Assembly: GCA_026003755.1 (NCBI GenBank)
Contig: BPHV01000001.1
Coordinates: 718,393 to 782,392 of the forward strand
DNA: 64,000 bases
Direction: 5' to 3'
Origin: Candidatus Roseilinea sp.
Lineage (GTDB): Bacteria; Chloroflexota; Anaerolineae; J036; Brachytrichaceae
Below, in pieces: positions 18,497 through 27,185 of this stretch (position 1 is the first letter of the stretch; each line of letters opens with the position of its first letter). Under the pieces are notes generated by a model. The model did not search any database. It was not told the DNA's origin and was given only the letters and a program-made list of their open reading frames with translations. The translations under genes and the position numbers were made by a program.

Positions 18497-19957
18497 ATGA
18501 TGACGAAGAAGACGAAGCGTCTTTTGGCTTGCTTCCTGGCCTGCGCGTGGACGCTCACTGCATGCGCCGCCCTGCCCCGCATAGACCTGAACGATCTCGT
18601 CGGCGTTGGCGAGATCGCACGCCTGGCAGCCACGCCGGCCGTGGTCACGCCGGGGATCGCGCCCACCGCTGCGCCGCCGACGGTCTCGACGGCGATGCGC
18701 GTCAAACAGCGGTTGAAAATTCGCGCCGGCATTCGCTACGATGCGCCGCCGCTATCGCGCGTGAATGCCGATGGCGAACTGGAAGGCCTGGATGTGGATT
18801 TGGCGCGCGAATTCGCCCGGCGCTGGCTCGGCAGCGAACGCAACGTCGAATTCGTGCAGGTCACGTCGCAATCGGCGCCCAGCAAGGTGAAGAACCGCGA
18901 GGTGGACCTGGCGTTCGGCGGCCTGATCCACACCCGAGCGGCCGAAGCGGAAGTGGACTTCGGTCTGACGTATCTTTACGATGGCGAGGCGTTGCTGGTG
19001 CGAGCCGGCGAGTTCGCCGACTTCCCGAGCCTGGCCCGGCGCACGGTCACCTATATAGACTTCCCCACGGCCGTGGCGCTTGGCGATGCGCAAAGCACGG
19101 CAAACATCACCGTGTCGCTGCAGTCGCGCAACTCATACCGCGCCGCGGTCAACGACTTGCTGGCCGGCGCGACCGATGCGGTGGCCGGCCGGTGGCGGCG
19201 GCTGCGCGCCACAGCCGCCGGCGATCCGGCGCTGGCCATCGCTGCCGTGTTCACCGTTGAACCGGTCGCCATCATGTTGCCCCACAACGACTCAGATTGG
19301 GCCGATCTGGTCAACCTGACGCTGACTGCGATCATCGCCGACGGCACCTTCGGCGCGCTCCATCAGAAGTGGTTCGGCGCGCCGCCAGACCCGATCCAGA
19401 CAATCGCCCAACCTGTGGTGCCGCAACTGGTCAGCCTGCCGGATTCGATCACGCTGCGCGATACGCTGAGCGTGATCCGCCAATCCGGCGTCGTGCGTGT
19501 CGGCTTTGACCCGCAAGCGGCGCCGTTCTCGGTGGCCAACGCAAACGGCGAGCCAGCGGGCTATGAAGTTGAACTTGTGCGCGAGATGGCGCGCCGCTGG
19601 TTCGGCAACGCGGCGCAGGCGCAATTCACGCCGCTGCCGGCGGATCAGTTGGCCATAGCGCTCGCCGACAAAAGGGTCGAGATGGCCATCGGCGGCATCC
19701 GGCGCACCGGCGCGAACGAGCGCATCATGGACTTCAGCATGACCACGTTCGTATTGGCCGGCACGCCGTTGGCGATCGCCCTGCCCACCAATGACTCAGC
19801 GTGGAGAGACTTGGTGAACTTGACGTTGCAAGACATGCGGGCCGACGGCCGATACGCCCGCATCTTCGCCCGGTGGTTCCCCGATCAGCCCCTCAACGAG
19901 ATCACGCCCTGGCCGGGCAGCGAGCCGAGCATCGAATCGCTGCTGGCCGGCACCTGA
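18497..19957 (+). CDS. Lipoprotein with two tandem solute-binding (SBP_bac_3) domains
   Basis: From ATG 18497, MMTKKTKRLLACFLACAWTLTAC is a lipoprotein signal with lipobox LTAC. Two family-3 periplasmic binding domains follow. Domain 1 (about residues 65-300) has IRAGIRYDAPPLSRVNADGELEGLDVDLAREFARRW; domain 2 (about 325-480) has VRVGFDPQAAPFSVANANGEPAGYEVELVREMARRW. Both contain the closing WADLVNLTLTAI / WRDLVNLTLQDM block and AD GT/RY ... WF. Such domains bind amino acids or related polar solutes outside the membrane. No ABC permease or kinase is encoded beside it. TATGAT at 18481-18486 lies 10 nt upstream, which favours this start over ATG 18482. Confidence 0.86.
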   Translation: MMTKKTKRLLACFLACAWTLTACAALPRIDLNDLVGVGEIARLAATPAVVTPGIAPTAAPPTVSTAMRVKQRLKIRAGIRYDAPPLSRVNADGELEGLDVDLAREFARRWLGSERNVEFVQVTSQSAPSKVKNREVDLAFGGLIHTRAAEAEVDFGLTYLYDGEALLVRAGEFADFPSLARRTVTYIDFPTAVALGDAQSTANITVSLQSRNSYRAAVNDLLAGATDAVAGRWRRLRATAAGDPALAIAAVFTVEPVAIMLPHNDSDWADLVNLTLTAIIADGTFGALHQKWFGAPPDPIQTIAQPVVPQLVSLPDSITLRDTLSVIRQSGVVRVGFDPQAAPFSVANANGEPAGYEVELVREMARRWFGNAAQAQFTPLPADQLAIALADKRVEMAIGGIRRTGANERIMDFSMTTFVLAGTPLAIALPTNDSAWRDLVNLTLQDMRADGRYARIFARWFPDQPLNEITPWPGSEPSIESLLAGT

Positions 19958-20065
19958 CTCATCCTCGTTCGGGTCGTCGCTCCTGGCCCGCGGTGAATAG
20001 ATCCAACCGTTCGACCAGGCCGCCGGTTTGTTCGCAATCGGCGCAGCGGCCTGCTGCGCACAGCG

Positions 20066-20818
20066 TCACACCTTCTCCACGACCAACAGATGCGACAGCC
20101 CGAAAACGCGCAACGGCGACGATTCGAACCGATGCGCCGCCGCCCGCAAGGCTCGGCCGGCGAGGCCGGCGCGCGCGACGATGTTATCGAAGCCCGGATA
20201 CACCTGTGTGTGTAAGACCAGGCGCACAGGCGCGCCATCGAACAGCGCACGCAGTTGTCGCGACGTATAGGCACGCACGTGGGGCGCAAGCGCGTTGCGG
20301 ATCACGTCCGGCAGCCAGTTGACCAACGGCTTGTTGCCGAAATGATATTGGCCGCGCCAATAGATGCCATGCGTCTCAAAGGGATACAGCCGGTTGGGCG
20401 CAAAGATCACCGCCCGACCGCCAGGGCGCAACACGCGCGCCATTTCGCGACAAGCGGCGCGGTCATCCACCACGTGTTCGAGCACCTCATTGCTGAACAC
20501 CACATCGAACGCGTTATCGGCAAACGGCAGCCGCTCGGCCGCGGCCGCCAGCAACCCCGTCATCCCCGCCGCGCGCCCGGTCCGCAGCCGCTCGATTTCG
20601 ATATCAAAGCCGAACACGTGCGGCGTGTAGCGGCGGATCTCGCGCATATAGAGGCCGATGCCACAACCGAACTCCAGCACGCGCTTGCCGGCTAACGGCG
20701 CTGCGGCATTCAGCATGGCCAACCGGCGCTCCTGACCCGCGCGCCACACGAACGACGGGTTGCCGCGCTCGGCAGCTTTCGCGGTCAAGGCGCGCAAGGC
20801 ATCAGACGGTTCGCTCAT
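20066..20818 (-). CDS. Class I SAM-dependent methyltransferase
   Basis: About 250 aa from ATG 20818. Motif I is RVLEFGCGIGLYMREIRRY near residue 45; VFGFDIEIERL carries the acidic residue that binds the SAM ribose; FADNAFDVVFSNEVLEHVVDD is the motif II/III region of the methyltransferase-11 group, and RVLRPGGRAVIFAPN follows. The C-terminal half with THGIYWRGQYHFGNKPLVNWLP resembles methyltransferases acting on lipids, quinones or sugars, but the substrate cannot be told. A frame open to 20974 adds an Arg-rich extension judged non-coding. It is divergent from the SDR gene. Confidence 0.86.
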   Translation of the reverse strand: MSEPSDALRALTAKAAERGNPSFVWRAGQERRLAMLNAAAPLAGKRVLEFGCGIGLYMREIRRYTPHVFGFDIEIERLRTGRAAGMTGLLAAAAERLPFADNAFDVVFSNEVLEHVVDDRAACREMARVLRPGGRAVIFAPNRLYPFETHGIYWRGQYHFGNKPLVNWLPDVIRNALAPHVRAYTSRQLRALFDGAPVRLVLHTQVYPGFDNIVARAGLAGRALRAAAHRFESSPLRVFGLSHLLVVEKV

Positions 20819-20880
20819 CGGCGTCCGAGGATTGTAACGGCGCTTCGGCCCAACAGGGCAGGGGCGATCTCCTGCCGTCC

Positions 20881-20886
20881 TATAAT
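20881..20886 (+). promoter_or_regulatory. Candidate -10 of the SDR gene
   Basis: TATAAT ends 9 nt before the ATG at 20896, implying a leaderless or nearly leaderless transcript. No clear -35 is seen in the GC-rich upstream sequence. Confidence 0.5.
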
Positions 20887-20895
20887 CCGCCCACA

Positions 20896-21612
20896 ATGCA
20901 CATCTCCCTAGACGGCAAAATCGTCGCCATCGCCGGCGCGACCGGCGGCCTCGGCCCAACAGTCGCCGCGGCATTCGCGAGCGCCGGCGCGACGCTGTCG
21001 CTGGTTGATCGAGACGCCTCTCAGCTTGACGCGCTCATTGCGTTGCTCGGCGCGCCGCCGGAGAAGCACCATCGAGCCACGGTAGACCTGGTGGACGCGG
21101 AACAGACGCGCGCATGGGCGGAGCAAATCCGGCAGCGATACGGGCGCGTGGACGCCGTGCTCCACCTTGTTGGCGGCTATCGTGGCGGGCAAAAGATTGC
21201 TCATTTCCCCGACGACGACTGGGCGCTGCTGAAGCAACTCTTGATCGAGACGACGTGGAACGTCATGCGCGCCTTTGTCGAACCGCTCAAAGCCAGCGGT
21301 GGCCGCTTCATCCTGGTATCCTCGCCCCAGGCCCAAAAGCCCTCGCACGCGAACGCCGCCTATGCCGCCTGCAAGGCGGCCGGCGAGACGCTGATCCTGG
21401 CCCTGGCCGATGAATTCCGGGGCACGGGCGCGACTGCCAATATTATCGTCGTCAACGCCATCCTCACGCCGCGGATGCGCACGGAAAAGCCCGACGCCGA
21501 CTATGCACAGTTCACCGCCGCCGAGGACATCGCCAGCGCGATGTTGTATCTGTGCTCCGATGCCGCAGCCAACATGAACGGCCAACGCCTCTCGCTCTTC
21601 GGCGCCCGATGA
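20896..21612 (+). CDS. Short-chain dehydrogenase/reductase
   Basis: 238 aa classical SDR. IVAIAGATGGLGPTVAAAFASAGATLSLVDRD is the NAD(P)-binding Rossmann start with a TGxxGxG-like ATGGLG. VLHLVGGYRGGQ replaces the usual NNAG. The catalytic Ser (FILVSSPQAQK) and a YxxxK (AAYAACKAAGETL) are both present. It ends SAMLYLCSDAAANMNGQRLSLFGAR. Substrate unknown. Its stop overlaps the start of the next small gene as ATGA, so the two are translationally coupled. Confidence 0.88.
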   Translation: MHISLDGKIVAIAGATGGLGPTVAAAFASAGATLSLVDRDASQLDALIALLGAPPEKHHRATVDLVDAEQTRAWAEQIRQRYGRVDAVLHLVGGYRGGQKIAHFPDDDWALLKQLLIETTWNVMRAFVEPLKASGGRFILVSSPQAQKPSHANAAYAACKAAGETLILALADEFRGTGATANIIVVNAILTPRMRTEKPDADYAQFTAAEDIASAMLYLCSDAAANMNGQRLSLFGAR

Positions 21613-22013
21613 AGTTCCTCGACCGCGTGAGGTTGCTCGTCCGCTCGACCGTCGGCGGCGCCCTCGGCGCTGGCCCGTTGCACGCCTCATCCAACCGCCG
21701 CTGCGATAGGTTGTTGGACGAGGCGCGATTACAACTGGAGACCCTGCAAGAGGGGCTGGCCGAAGCAGAAAAGCGCGGAGATAGGGCGCGGGCCGGCCGG
21801 CTGAGGGATGAGATCGCCGAACTACGGCGCTTGTGCGATGCAGCGGAGGCTCGTCGGCGAGGCGCGCAGCCACAGCCGCATGCGTCTCCGGCGCCCCAGC
21901 CATCGCTAGCGCCGAGCGCGACTCAGGCCGAGGCAGGCGAGGCGACGCCGGATGCGCAGCTCGACGAGACGCGGATCGCCGATTGGCTTCGCAAGCAGCG
22001 CGCAGGGCGATGA
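21609..22013 (+). CDS. Small coiled-coil protein, function unknown
   Basis: 134 aa coupled by a 4-nt overlap to the SDR gene. MKFLDRVRLLVRSTVGGAL resembles the amphipathic opening of PspA-like proteins but is too short for that family. Residues ~35-85 form a charged coiled coil (LLDEARLQLETLQEGLAEAEKRGDRARAGRL..). A Pro/Ala/Gln-rich linker follows, then a short helix ending IADWLRKQRAGR. It is real by context and codon use, but no function can be assigned. Its stop faces the response-regulator gene 4 bp away. Confidence 0.58.
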   Translation: MKFLDRVRLLVRSTVGGALGAGPLHASSNRRCDRLLDEARLQLETLQEGLAEAEKRGDRARAGRLRDEIAELRRLCDAAEARRRGAQPQPHASPAPQPSLAPSATQAEAGEATPDAQLDETRIADWLRKQRAGR

Positions 22014-22017
22014 ACGA

Positions 22018-22685
22018 TCAGTCTATGCGATACCCTACCCCGCGCACGGTCTGCAAGTGCACAGGGTGAGAGGGGTCTTTTTCGATCTTCTCGCGCAGCC
22101 AGCGCACATGCACATCCACCGTGCGCATGTCGCCTTCAAAGTCGTAGCCCCACACCTGCGTAATGAGAAATTCGCGCGAGAGCACGGCGCCTTTATTGCG
22201 CATGAGCGTGGCGAGTAGCTCGAACTCCTTGTGACTGAGCTTGATCTCCTTATCGCCCAGGAAGACGCGCCGCGAGACCAGGTCCAGTTGCACGTCGCCG
22301 GCCCGCAACAGGCTCTCCATGCGCTTGGGTGTGCGCCGCAAGGCGGCTCGGATGCGCGCAGTCAGCTCGGGCAAGCTGAACGGCTTCACCACGTAATCGT
22401 CGGCGCCGTTATCCAACCCGATCACGCGGTCGATCTCGCCGGCGCGCGCGGTCAGCAGGATGATCGCCATGTTCGACTCGCGCCGCAAGATGCGACACAG
22501 CGACAGGCCATCCAAGCCGGGCAGCATCACGTCCAACACGCAAATGTCCGGTTGCTCGCGCCGCGCTATCTCCAAACCGTCATCGCCACTGGTGGCCGTG
22601 ATGACCGTATAGCCCTCGCTCTCCAGATGTCGAGCGAGTAAATCGAGCAGAATTGTTTCGTCTTCGACAATCAGAACCTTGGCAT
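22018..22685 (-). CDS. OmpR/PhoB-type response regulator, one missing base at codon 3
   Basis: About 222 aa after correction. ATGCCAAGG at 22685 is read as ATG CCA AAG with one lost A, restoring MPKVLIVEDE, the standard receiver start; without this the frame has no plausible start codon. The phospho-acceptor Asp is in ICVLDVMLPG, the conserved Thr in IILLTARAGEIDRVIGLDNGADDYVVKPF with the Lys. The winged-helix domain ends HVRWLREKIEKDPSHPVHLQTVRGVGYRID. It lies 69 bp downstream of phoU on the same strand, suggesting a PhoB/PhoP-like role. No sensor kinase gene is adjacent. Confidence 0.9.
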
Positions 22686-22754
22686 ATCTGCGTCACAATC
22701 CCAGGCGCAAACGCCGGCCGACGACTCGACTCGGCCATGCGCAATGACTACAGA

Positions 22755-23438
22755 TCACTCGGCCGGAGCGGGCTTGTAATCCCCCAGTTCCGCGGTCACG
22801 GCAAAGATCACCCGTTCGCACAGATTAGTCGCCCTATCGGCAATGCGCTCCAGGTTATGCGCAACCCAGAGCAAATATGTTGATTGCGTGATCGTCTTCG
22901 CATCCTGCATCATGAATGTCAACAACTCGCGCAGAACCTGCACATACAGCTCGTCCACTTCTTGATCGCGCGCGAAGATCGCCTTCGCAGCCTCGGCATC
23001 CATCCGCACGAACGCATCCAGCGCATTCCGAATCATCTCGCGCGCGATTGCTTGCATGCGCGGGATGTCAATGAGCGGTTTGACTAACGGCTCATCGCCG
23101 ATTCGAATGGCGATAGCAGCGATGCCGCTGGCGTGATCGGCGATGCGCTCCAGTTCGCCGGCCATGTGAATTGCGGCGACGATGCAGCGCAGGTCTCTCG
23201 CCGCCGGCTGCTGCATCGCAATCGTGCGCACACACTCAGACTCGACCCGATAACGCAGCGCGTTGATGCGCTGATCCGCCTCGATGACTTGGTGCGCCAG
23301 CGACAGATCACGATCCTTGAGCGCGCGAACCGCATTGGCGATCTGTTCTTCGACCAGGCTCCCCATGCGCAGAATGTCGTTGCGAATCTCAGCGATGTCG
23401 TGATCGAGCGCCGAGCGGGTGTGTAGAGCACTTGACAT
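22755..23438 (-). CDS. phoU: Phosphate-signalling protein PhoU
   Basis: 227 aa, two PhoU three-helix repeats. Each carries the acidic metal-binding box: HMAGELERIADHASGIA near residue 90 and WVAHNLERIADRATNLCERV near 195. PhoU links the Pst transporter to the phosphate sensor kinase and keeps the Pho regulon off in high phosphate. It is the first gene of the phoU-response regulator unit, with candidate PHO boxes directly upstream. A TATAAA (23450-23455) ends 11 nt before the ATG. No pst genes are in the window. Confidence 0.94.
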   Translation of the reverse strand: MSSALHTRSALDHDIAEIRNDILRMGSLVEEQIANAVRALKDRDLSLAHQVIEADQRINALRYRVESECVRTIAMQQPAARDLRCIVAAIHMAGELERIADHASGIAAIAIRIGDEPLVKPLIDIPRMQAIAREMIRNALDAFVRMDAEAAKAIFARDQEVDELYVQVLRELLTFMMQDAKTITQSTYLLWVAHNLERIADRATNLCERVIFAVTAELGDYKPAPAE

Positions 23439-23449
23439 CTTAGCCTACT

Positions 23450-23481
23450 TTTATAGACACGTCCTGTTAAGCTAAAGTTAA
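23450..23481 (-). promoter_or_regulatory. phoU promoter with two 11-nt-spaced TTAAC repeats (candidate PHO box)
   Basis: On the minus strand, TTAACTTTAGC and TTAACAGGACG are adjacent 11-nt units (TTAAC at 23477-23481 and 23466-23470), ending 10 nt upstream of a -10 TATAAA (23450-23455). PhoP/PhoB-family regulators bind such 11-nt direct repeats in place of a -35. Inference from spacing and context. Confidence 0.52.
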
Positions 23482-23520
23482 TAAGAAGAAAAGAGAAGGT
23501 AAAACATCAAATGCAGATGG

Positions 23521-23553
23521 CTTAACTTGAAGTTCACTCGGATTTCACACCTC
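23521..23553 (+). promoter_or_regulatory. Three 11-nt direct repeats (candidate PHO box)
   Basis: CTTAACTTGAA, GTTCACTCGGA and TTTCACACCTC are consecutive 11-nt units sharing TT(A/C)AC at positions 2-6. The array is exactly 55 nt (5 x 11) in register with the GTTAA pair at 23466 and 23477. It ends 19 nt before the ATG at 23573, with a TATGTT in between (23559-23564). Confidence 0.5.
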
Positions 23554-23572
23554 AGCGCTATGTTTAATATGG

Positions 23573-23809
23573 ATGACCAGACAACTCCTTGATGAGACGA
23601 TCGCTTACTTGAGGAAGGAACTGACGAGCATCCATTACGACTTGACCTGGGCGGACGGGGCGCAAGCCGAATCCTTCCGTGTGCGACAAATGCGCTTGCT
23701 CGCAGAGCTAGATCGCCTGGAAGCGCTGCGACGGACGATGGCCGCGCCGGTTACGACGCGCAACCCCACATCCTCAGCATATTCCGCCAGCAGCATTTCG
23801 GCCGAATGA
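23573..23809 (+). CDS. Small hypothetical protein downstream of the candidate PHO box
   Basis: 78 aa. The first ~55 residues are predicted helical and charged (QLLDETIAYLRKELTSIHYDLTWAD..RVRQMRLLAELDRLEALRR), the rest a Ser/Thr-rich tail. No family is recognised. Support comes from its position after a credible promoter region and before a terminator-like hairpin. It is divergent from phoU and may belong to the same regulon. Confidence 0.5.
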   Translation: MTRQLLDETIAYLRKELTSIHYDLTWADGAQAESFRVRQMRLLAELDRLEALRRTMAAPVTTRNPTSSAYSASSISAE

Positions 23810-23815
23810 TAGAAC

Positions 23816-23855
23816 AGAGGGCAAACCCGCCTCGCCGAGACGTTTGCTCTTTTTT
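23816..23855 (+). terminator. Rho-independent-like terminator after the small gene
   Basis: GCAAAC (23821-23826) pairs with GTTTGC (23842-23847), extended by AGA/TCT across a GG bulge and followed by a run of six T. It ends at the 3' end of the convergent tRNA-Arg. Confidence 0.5.
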
Positions 23856-23926
23856 GCCCCTACGCAGATTCGAACTGCGATCTACGGCTCCGGAGGCCGG
23901 CGCTCTATCCATTGAGCTATAGGGGC
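23855..23926 (-). tRNA. tRNA-Arg (anticodon CCG)
   Basis: 72 nt cloverleaf on the minus strand: acceptor GCCCCTA/TAGGGGC with discriminator A, D-stem GCTC/GAGC, anticodon loop CTCCGGA (CCG), T-arm CGCAG-TTCGAAT-CTGCG. The outermost anticodon-stem pair is a C-T mismatch. No CCA is encoded. Confidence 0.93.
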
Positions 23927-23990
23927 ATGGCTGATCTTTGCCCCGATTGTAGCAGCGGTTGGGTGTACGTTCAATAGCAGCGCTACCAGG

Positions 23991-25573
23991 GGGTGCATTT
24001 CAGTTTTGGGGCAGGAGCGCACTCAAAAAGCGCGCAGATTGACCTCGCCCGCGTGAACATCCGAAGATCACGGACGTCGTCGTGGATTGACAGACCGGCA
24101 TCTCAGCGAGGGACGACAAGCCGCAGGCCGCTGCGGGCATAATGCGAGGACAGTTATATCCGGGAGGTGTGCCATGAAAGAGACCAGGGCGACGACACAG
24201 CGCAAGTCAGCGTCTTCGCCACGGCGAGGCGAGATGAAAGCGGTGCTGATGCGAGAAGCGGAGGCCGTGATCGATGAATTGCTGGACTGGAATGAACAGG
24301 CCGGCCAGCCGACGCTGACGCAGATCGAGGAGGTGATCCTGAAGCTGCGCAAGCGGATGAGCGAGGCGATGGCGGTCACCGTGATCGAGGCGCAAGAGGC
24401 GAGCCGCCCGGTGCCGGGGCCGGTCTGTCCGCAGTGCGGGCGGGAGATGCACTCCAAAGGCCGCAAGCGGAACACGGTCGAGAGCCGCGTGGGCAGCCTG
24501 TCCGTGCAGCGAGGATACTACTACTGTGAAGCCTGCCGCGTCGGGCTTTTCCCCCCTCGATCGGCAGCTGGCGGTGTGGGACAAGCACTGGAGCGAACAG
24601 GTGGCCAAGCAGGCGGTGTGGCTGAGCGGGCTGGTGACGTTTGAGGAAGCGGAGCGCATCCTGGGACAGGTGGGCGGGCTGGTCATGTCCGACAGCAGTG
24701 TGTGGCGGCGGGTGGCGGTATGGGGAGAGCGCTTTCGGGGGGGTAGAAGCCACACAACGCGCCCTGGCGGACGGCGGCGGGCGCACCGCCGAGGCGGCGA
24801 CCGTGCCGGGCAAGATGGGTGTCGCCCTGGACGGAGCAACGGTTCATGTGCGTGGCGAAGGCTGGAAGGAACTCAAGGTGGGGTGCGTGTTCGATGTCGT
24901 GCTACAGCCGACTTGGGATCGCCAGAGCGAGGAGTGGGTTGACACGGCCCACGCCGTCCGCGCCAGCTACGTCGCCCATCTGGGCGGGCCGGAACGGTTC
25001 GGCCAGGTGTTGTGGACGGCCGCCCAACGTCGCGGCTGGACGCAGGCACGTGACACCATCGCCTTGGGCGATGGCGCCGCGTGGATTTGGAATCTGGTCA
25101 GCGAGCACTTCTACGACAGCCGACAAGCCGTGGACTGGTATCACGCCAGCCAGCATCTGTGGCAGGTTGCTCACGGCCTGCACGCAGCAGGCAGCCCGGC
25201 GGCCCAGGCTTGGTATCGTGCCCACGAAACCCTCTTGTTCCAGGGCCATGCCGACCGGATTGCGGCTCGACTCCGTCAGGCCGCCCATACCCATCCCCAG
25301 CACGCCGAGATGCTACGGCGTGAAGCGGGCTACTTCGGGGACAACCGGCGACGCATGCAATACCAGAGCCTGCGCGAAGATGGCTGGCCGATCGGCAGCG
25401 GCGTGGTCGAGAGCGCCTGCAAGCAATTCCGTCATCGCTTCGCCGGTAGCGGGATGCGCTGGAGCCGTCCCGGCATCGAGCGTCTGCTCCCGATTCGGGC
25501 GGCCGTCATGGGTCACGCCTTTGACGCGATGTGGTCTGCTGCCTATTCTTCGCCCCCAAACTGAAATAGACCC
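23991..25573 (+). mobile_element. ISKra4-family-like insertion sequence with target duplication
   Basis: 1583 bp element. Terminal inverted repeats are GGGTGCATTTCAGTTTTGGG at the left and GGGTCTATTTCAGTTTGGGG at the right (complement); over the 22-bp ends 19 positions match. It is flanked by a 9-bp direct repeat GCTACCAGG (23982-23990 and 25574-25582), the expected target duplication. It carries one transposase gene in three frames. Insertion is between tRNA-Arg and the aspartate kinase gene and disrupts no recognisable gene. Intact ends and duplication suggest recent arrival. Confidence 0.88.
24174..25564 (+). CDS. ISKra4-family transposase, two frameshifts
   Basis: ATG 24174 follows a strong GGGAGGTG ribosome-binding site. 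The N-terminal part has two CxxC pairs (CPQCGREM and CEAC) forming a zinc finger. The catalytic part contains VALDGATVHVRGEGWKELKVGCVFD, IALGDGAAWIWNLVSEHF with a catalytic Asp, DWYHASQHLWQVAHGL, and WPIGSGVVESACKQFRHRFAGSGMRWSRPG with the Glu. Frame moves +1 at a C6 run near 24555 and +1 at a G7 run near 24740. These match the insertion errors seen elsewhere but could also be true inactivation or programmed shifting, which is known in some members. Confidence 0.85.
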
Positions 25574-25612
25574 GCTACCAGGCTACCAGAGGGCGTAGCG
25601 CTACACCCCGGC

Positions 25613-25618
25613 TATAAT
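25613..25618 (+). promoter_or_regulatory. Candidate -10 of the aspartate kinase gene
   Basis: TATAAT 22 nt before the ATG at 25641 and 31 nt downstream of the IS target duplication. No clear -35 is seen. Confidence 0.4.
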
Positions 25619-25640
25619 CCGCGACGCTACACAACGCACC

Positions 25641-27095
25641 ATGTCACTGGCAGTCCTCAAATTCTGGCGGCACGTCTGTCGGCAATGGTGCCGCCATCCG
25701 TCAAACCGCACAGATCGTCCGCGATGCAGTCACGCGCTGGGATCATGTAGTAGTCGTGACATCCGCGATGGGCAAAATCGGCCGACCCGCGCGACACGTT
25801 CAAAGTGACCGACTTGTTGCTGACCGCGGCGCGGTCGGCTGCCGCGGGCGACAGTGAGAGCTATCCACGTGCCCGCCGCATGTTGGCCGACAAGCACCAC
25901 GCCGCAATCGAGGCAACCATCGGCAACGCCGACGAACGCCAACGCATTGGCGAGGAAATTGACCAACTGCTCAGCGGCTTCGAGATGCTGTGTGCCAGCG
26001 TGCGCGTGCTAGGCGAAGTCACCCCGCGCGCGCGCTCGACGCCATCGCCGGCCTGGGCGAACGCGATGGCCGCCCGCATCCTCGCCGGCGCCATTCGCAG
26101 CGTTGGGGTGATGGCCGAGCCGCTCGACCGCCACCGAATTTATCATCACCACCGACCGGGTACCAATCGGCCGTGCCGCTGATGGGCCCCACCCGCGAGC
26201 GGACCACCGCGCGATTGATGCTCCTTGTTGCAGGCCGGCGTGACGCCGGTGGTGACCGGCTTCATCGGCGCCACGTTGTCCGGCGTGCCTACCACGCTCG
26301 GGCGCGGCGGGCAGCGACTACAGCGGCCAGCATCGTCGCCGCGGTGCTGAACGCCGACGAGGTCTACAACTACACCGACGTGGACGGCGTCCTGACGGCC
26401 GATCCGCGCATCGTGCCGGACGCGCGCACCATCGAGGTGCTGACCGCGCAGGAGATGAGCGAGCTGGCTTACTTCGGCGCATCCGTGCTGCATCCGATGA
26501 CGATCGCGCCGCTGGTGGAAAGGAAACATCCCGCTGCGCGTGAAGAACACCTTTAACCCGACGCATCCCGGCACGCTCATCGTGCATCGCAGCGACAGCG
26601 CGCCGAGCAGCAGCGTGATCAAGGCGGTCACGGCGAGTCAAAGAACCGTCAGCATGATGACCGTATCAGGCAGCGGGCTGAAAGGCGTGCCGGGCATTGC
26701 CGGTCGAACCTTCATGGCTGTGGCACGCACCAACACCAGCGTGCTGATGATCTCTCAGGCATCGGCTGAACAAAACATCTGCTTCGTCATCCCCAAAGCC
26801 GCCGCGCCAAGCGTGGTCGCCGAACTGAGCGCCGAATTCCGCCAAGAGATGGAACACGGCGAAATCAATCCGATCGAGACGTTCGACGAGGCGTCCATCA
26901 TCACCGCCGTCGGGGCATTGGGCATCAGCGAGACGCCCGGCGTCAGCGGCCGCGTGTTCAGCGCGCTGGGCGCGCAGAACATCAACGTGTTCGCCATCGC
27001 GCAGGGGGTCTTCCGAATGCGCGATCAGCATGATCGTGGCCGCCGACCGCTGCGACGAAGCGGTGCGCGCCGTGCATGCGCTGACCCAATGCTGA
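25641..27095 (+). CDS. lysC: Aspartate kinase, many frameshifts
   Basis: Phosphorylates aspartate, the first step towards Lys, Thr and Met. After removing extra bases the start reads [21 protein letters not shown], the family ATP-site motif. [62 protein letters not shown] and [14 protein letters not shown] are all present. Two ACT domains form the C-terminus ([18 protein letters not shown] and [31 protein letters not shown]), and the gene ends there, so it is monofunctional. At least nine one-base shifts, mostly extra bases (for example TTCTGGCGG for TTCGGCGG near 25662), break the frame, but no conserved block is lost. Consensus error is far more likely than decay. Confidence 0.89.
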
Positions 27096-27185
27096 GCGGT
27101 CTCGCCGAGCGCGATACACCAATGCACCGGCGGTGGTTATCTCTGTCGTGAAAATCAACGGACTACAAAAAGGAGCTGAAGGCAA

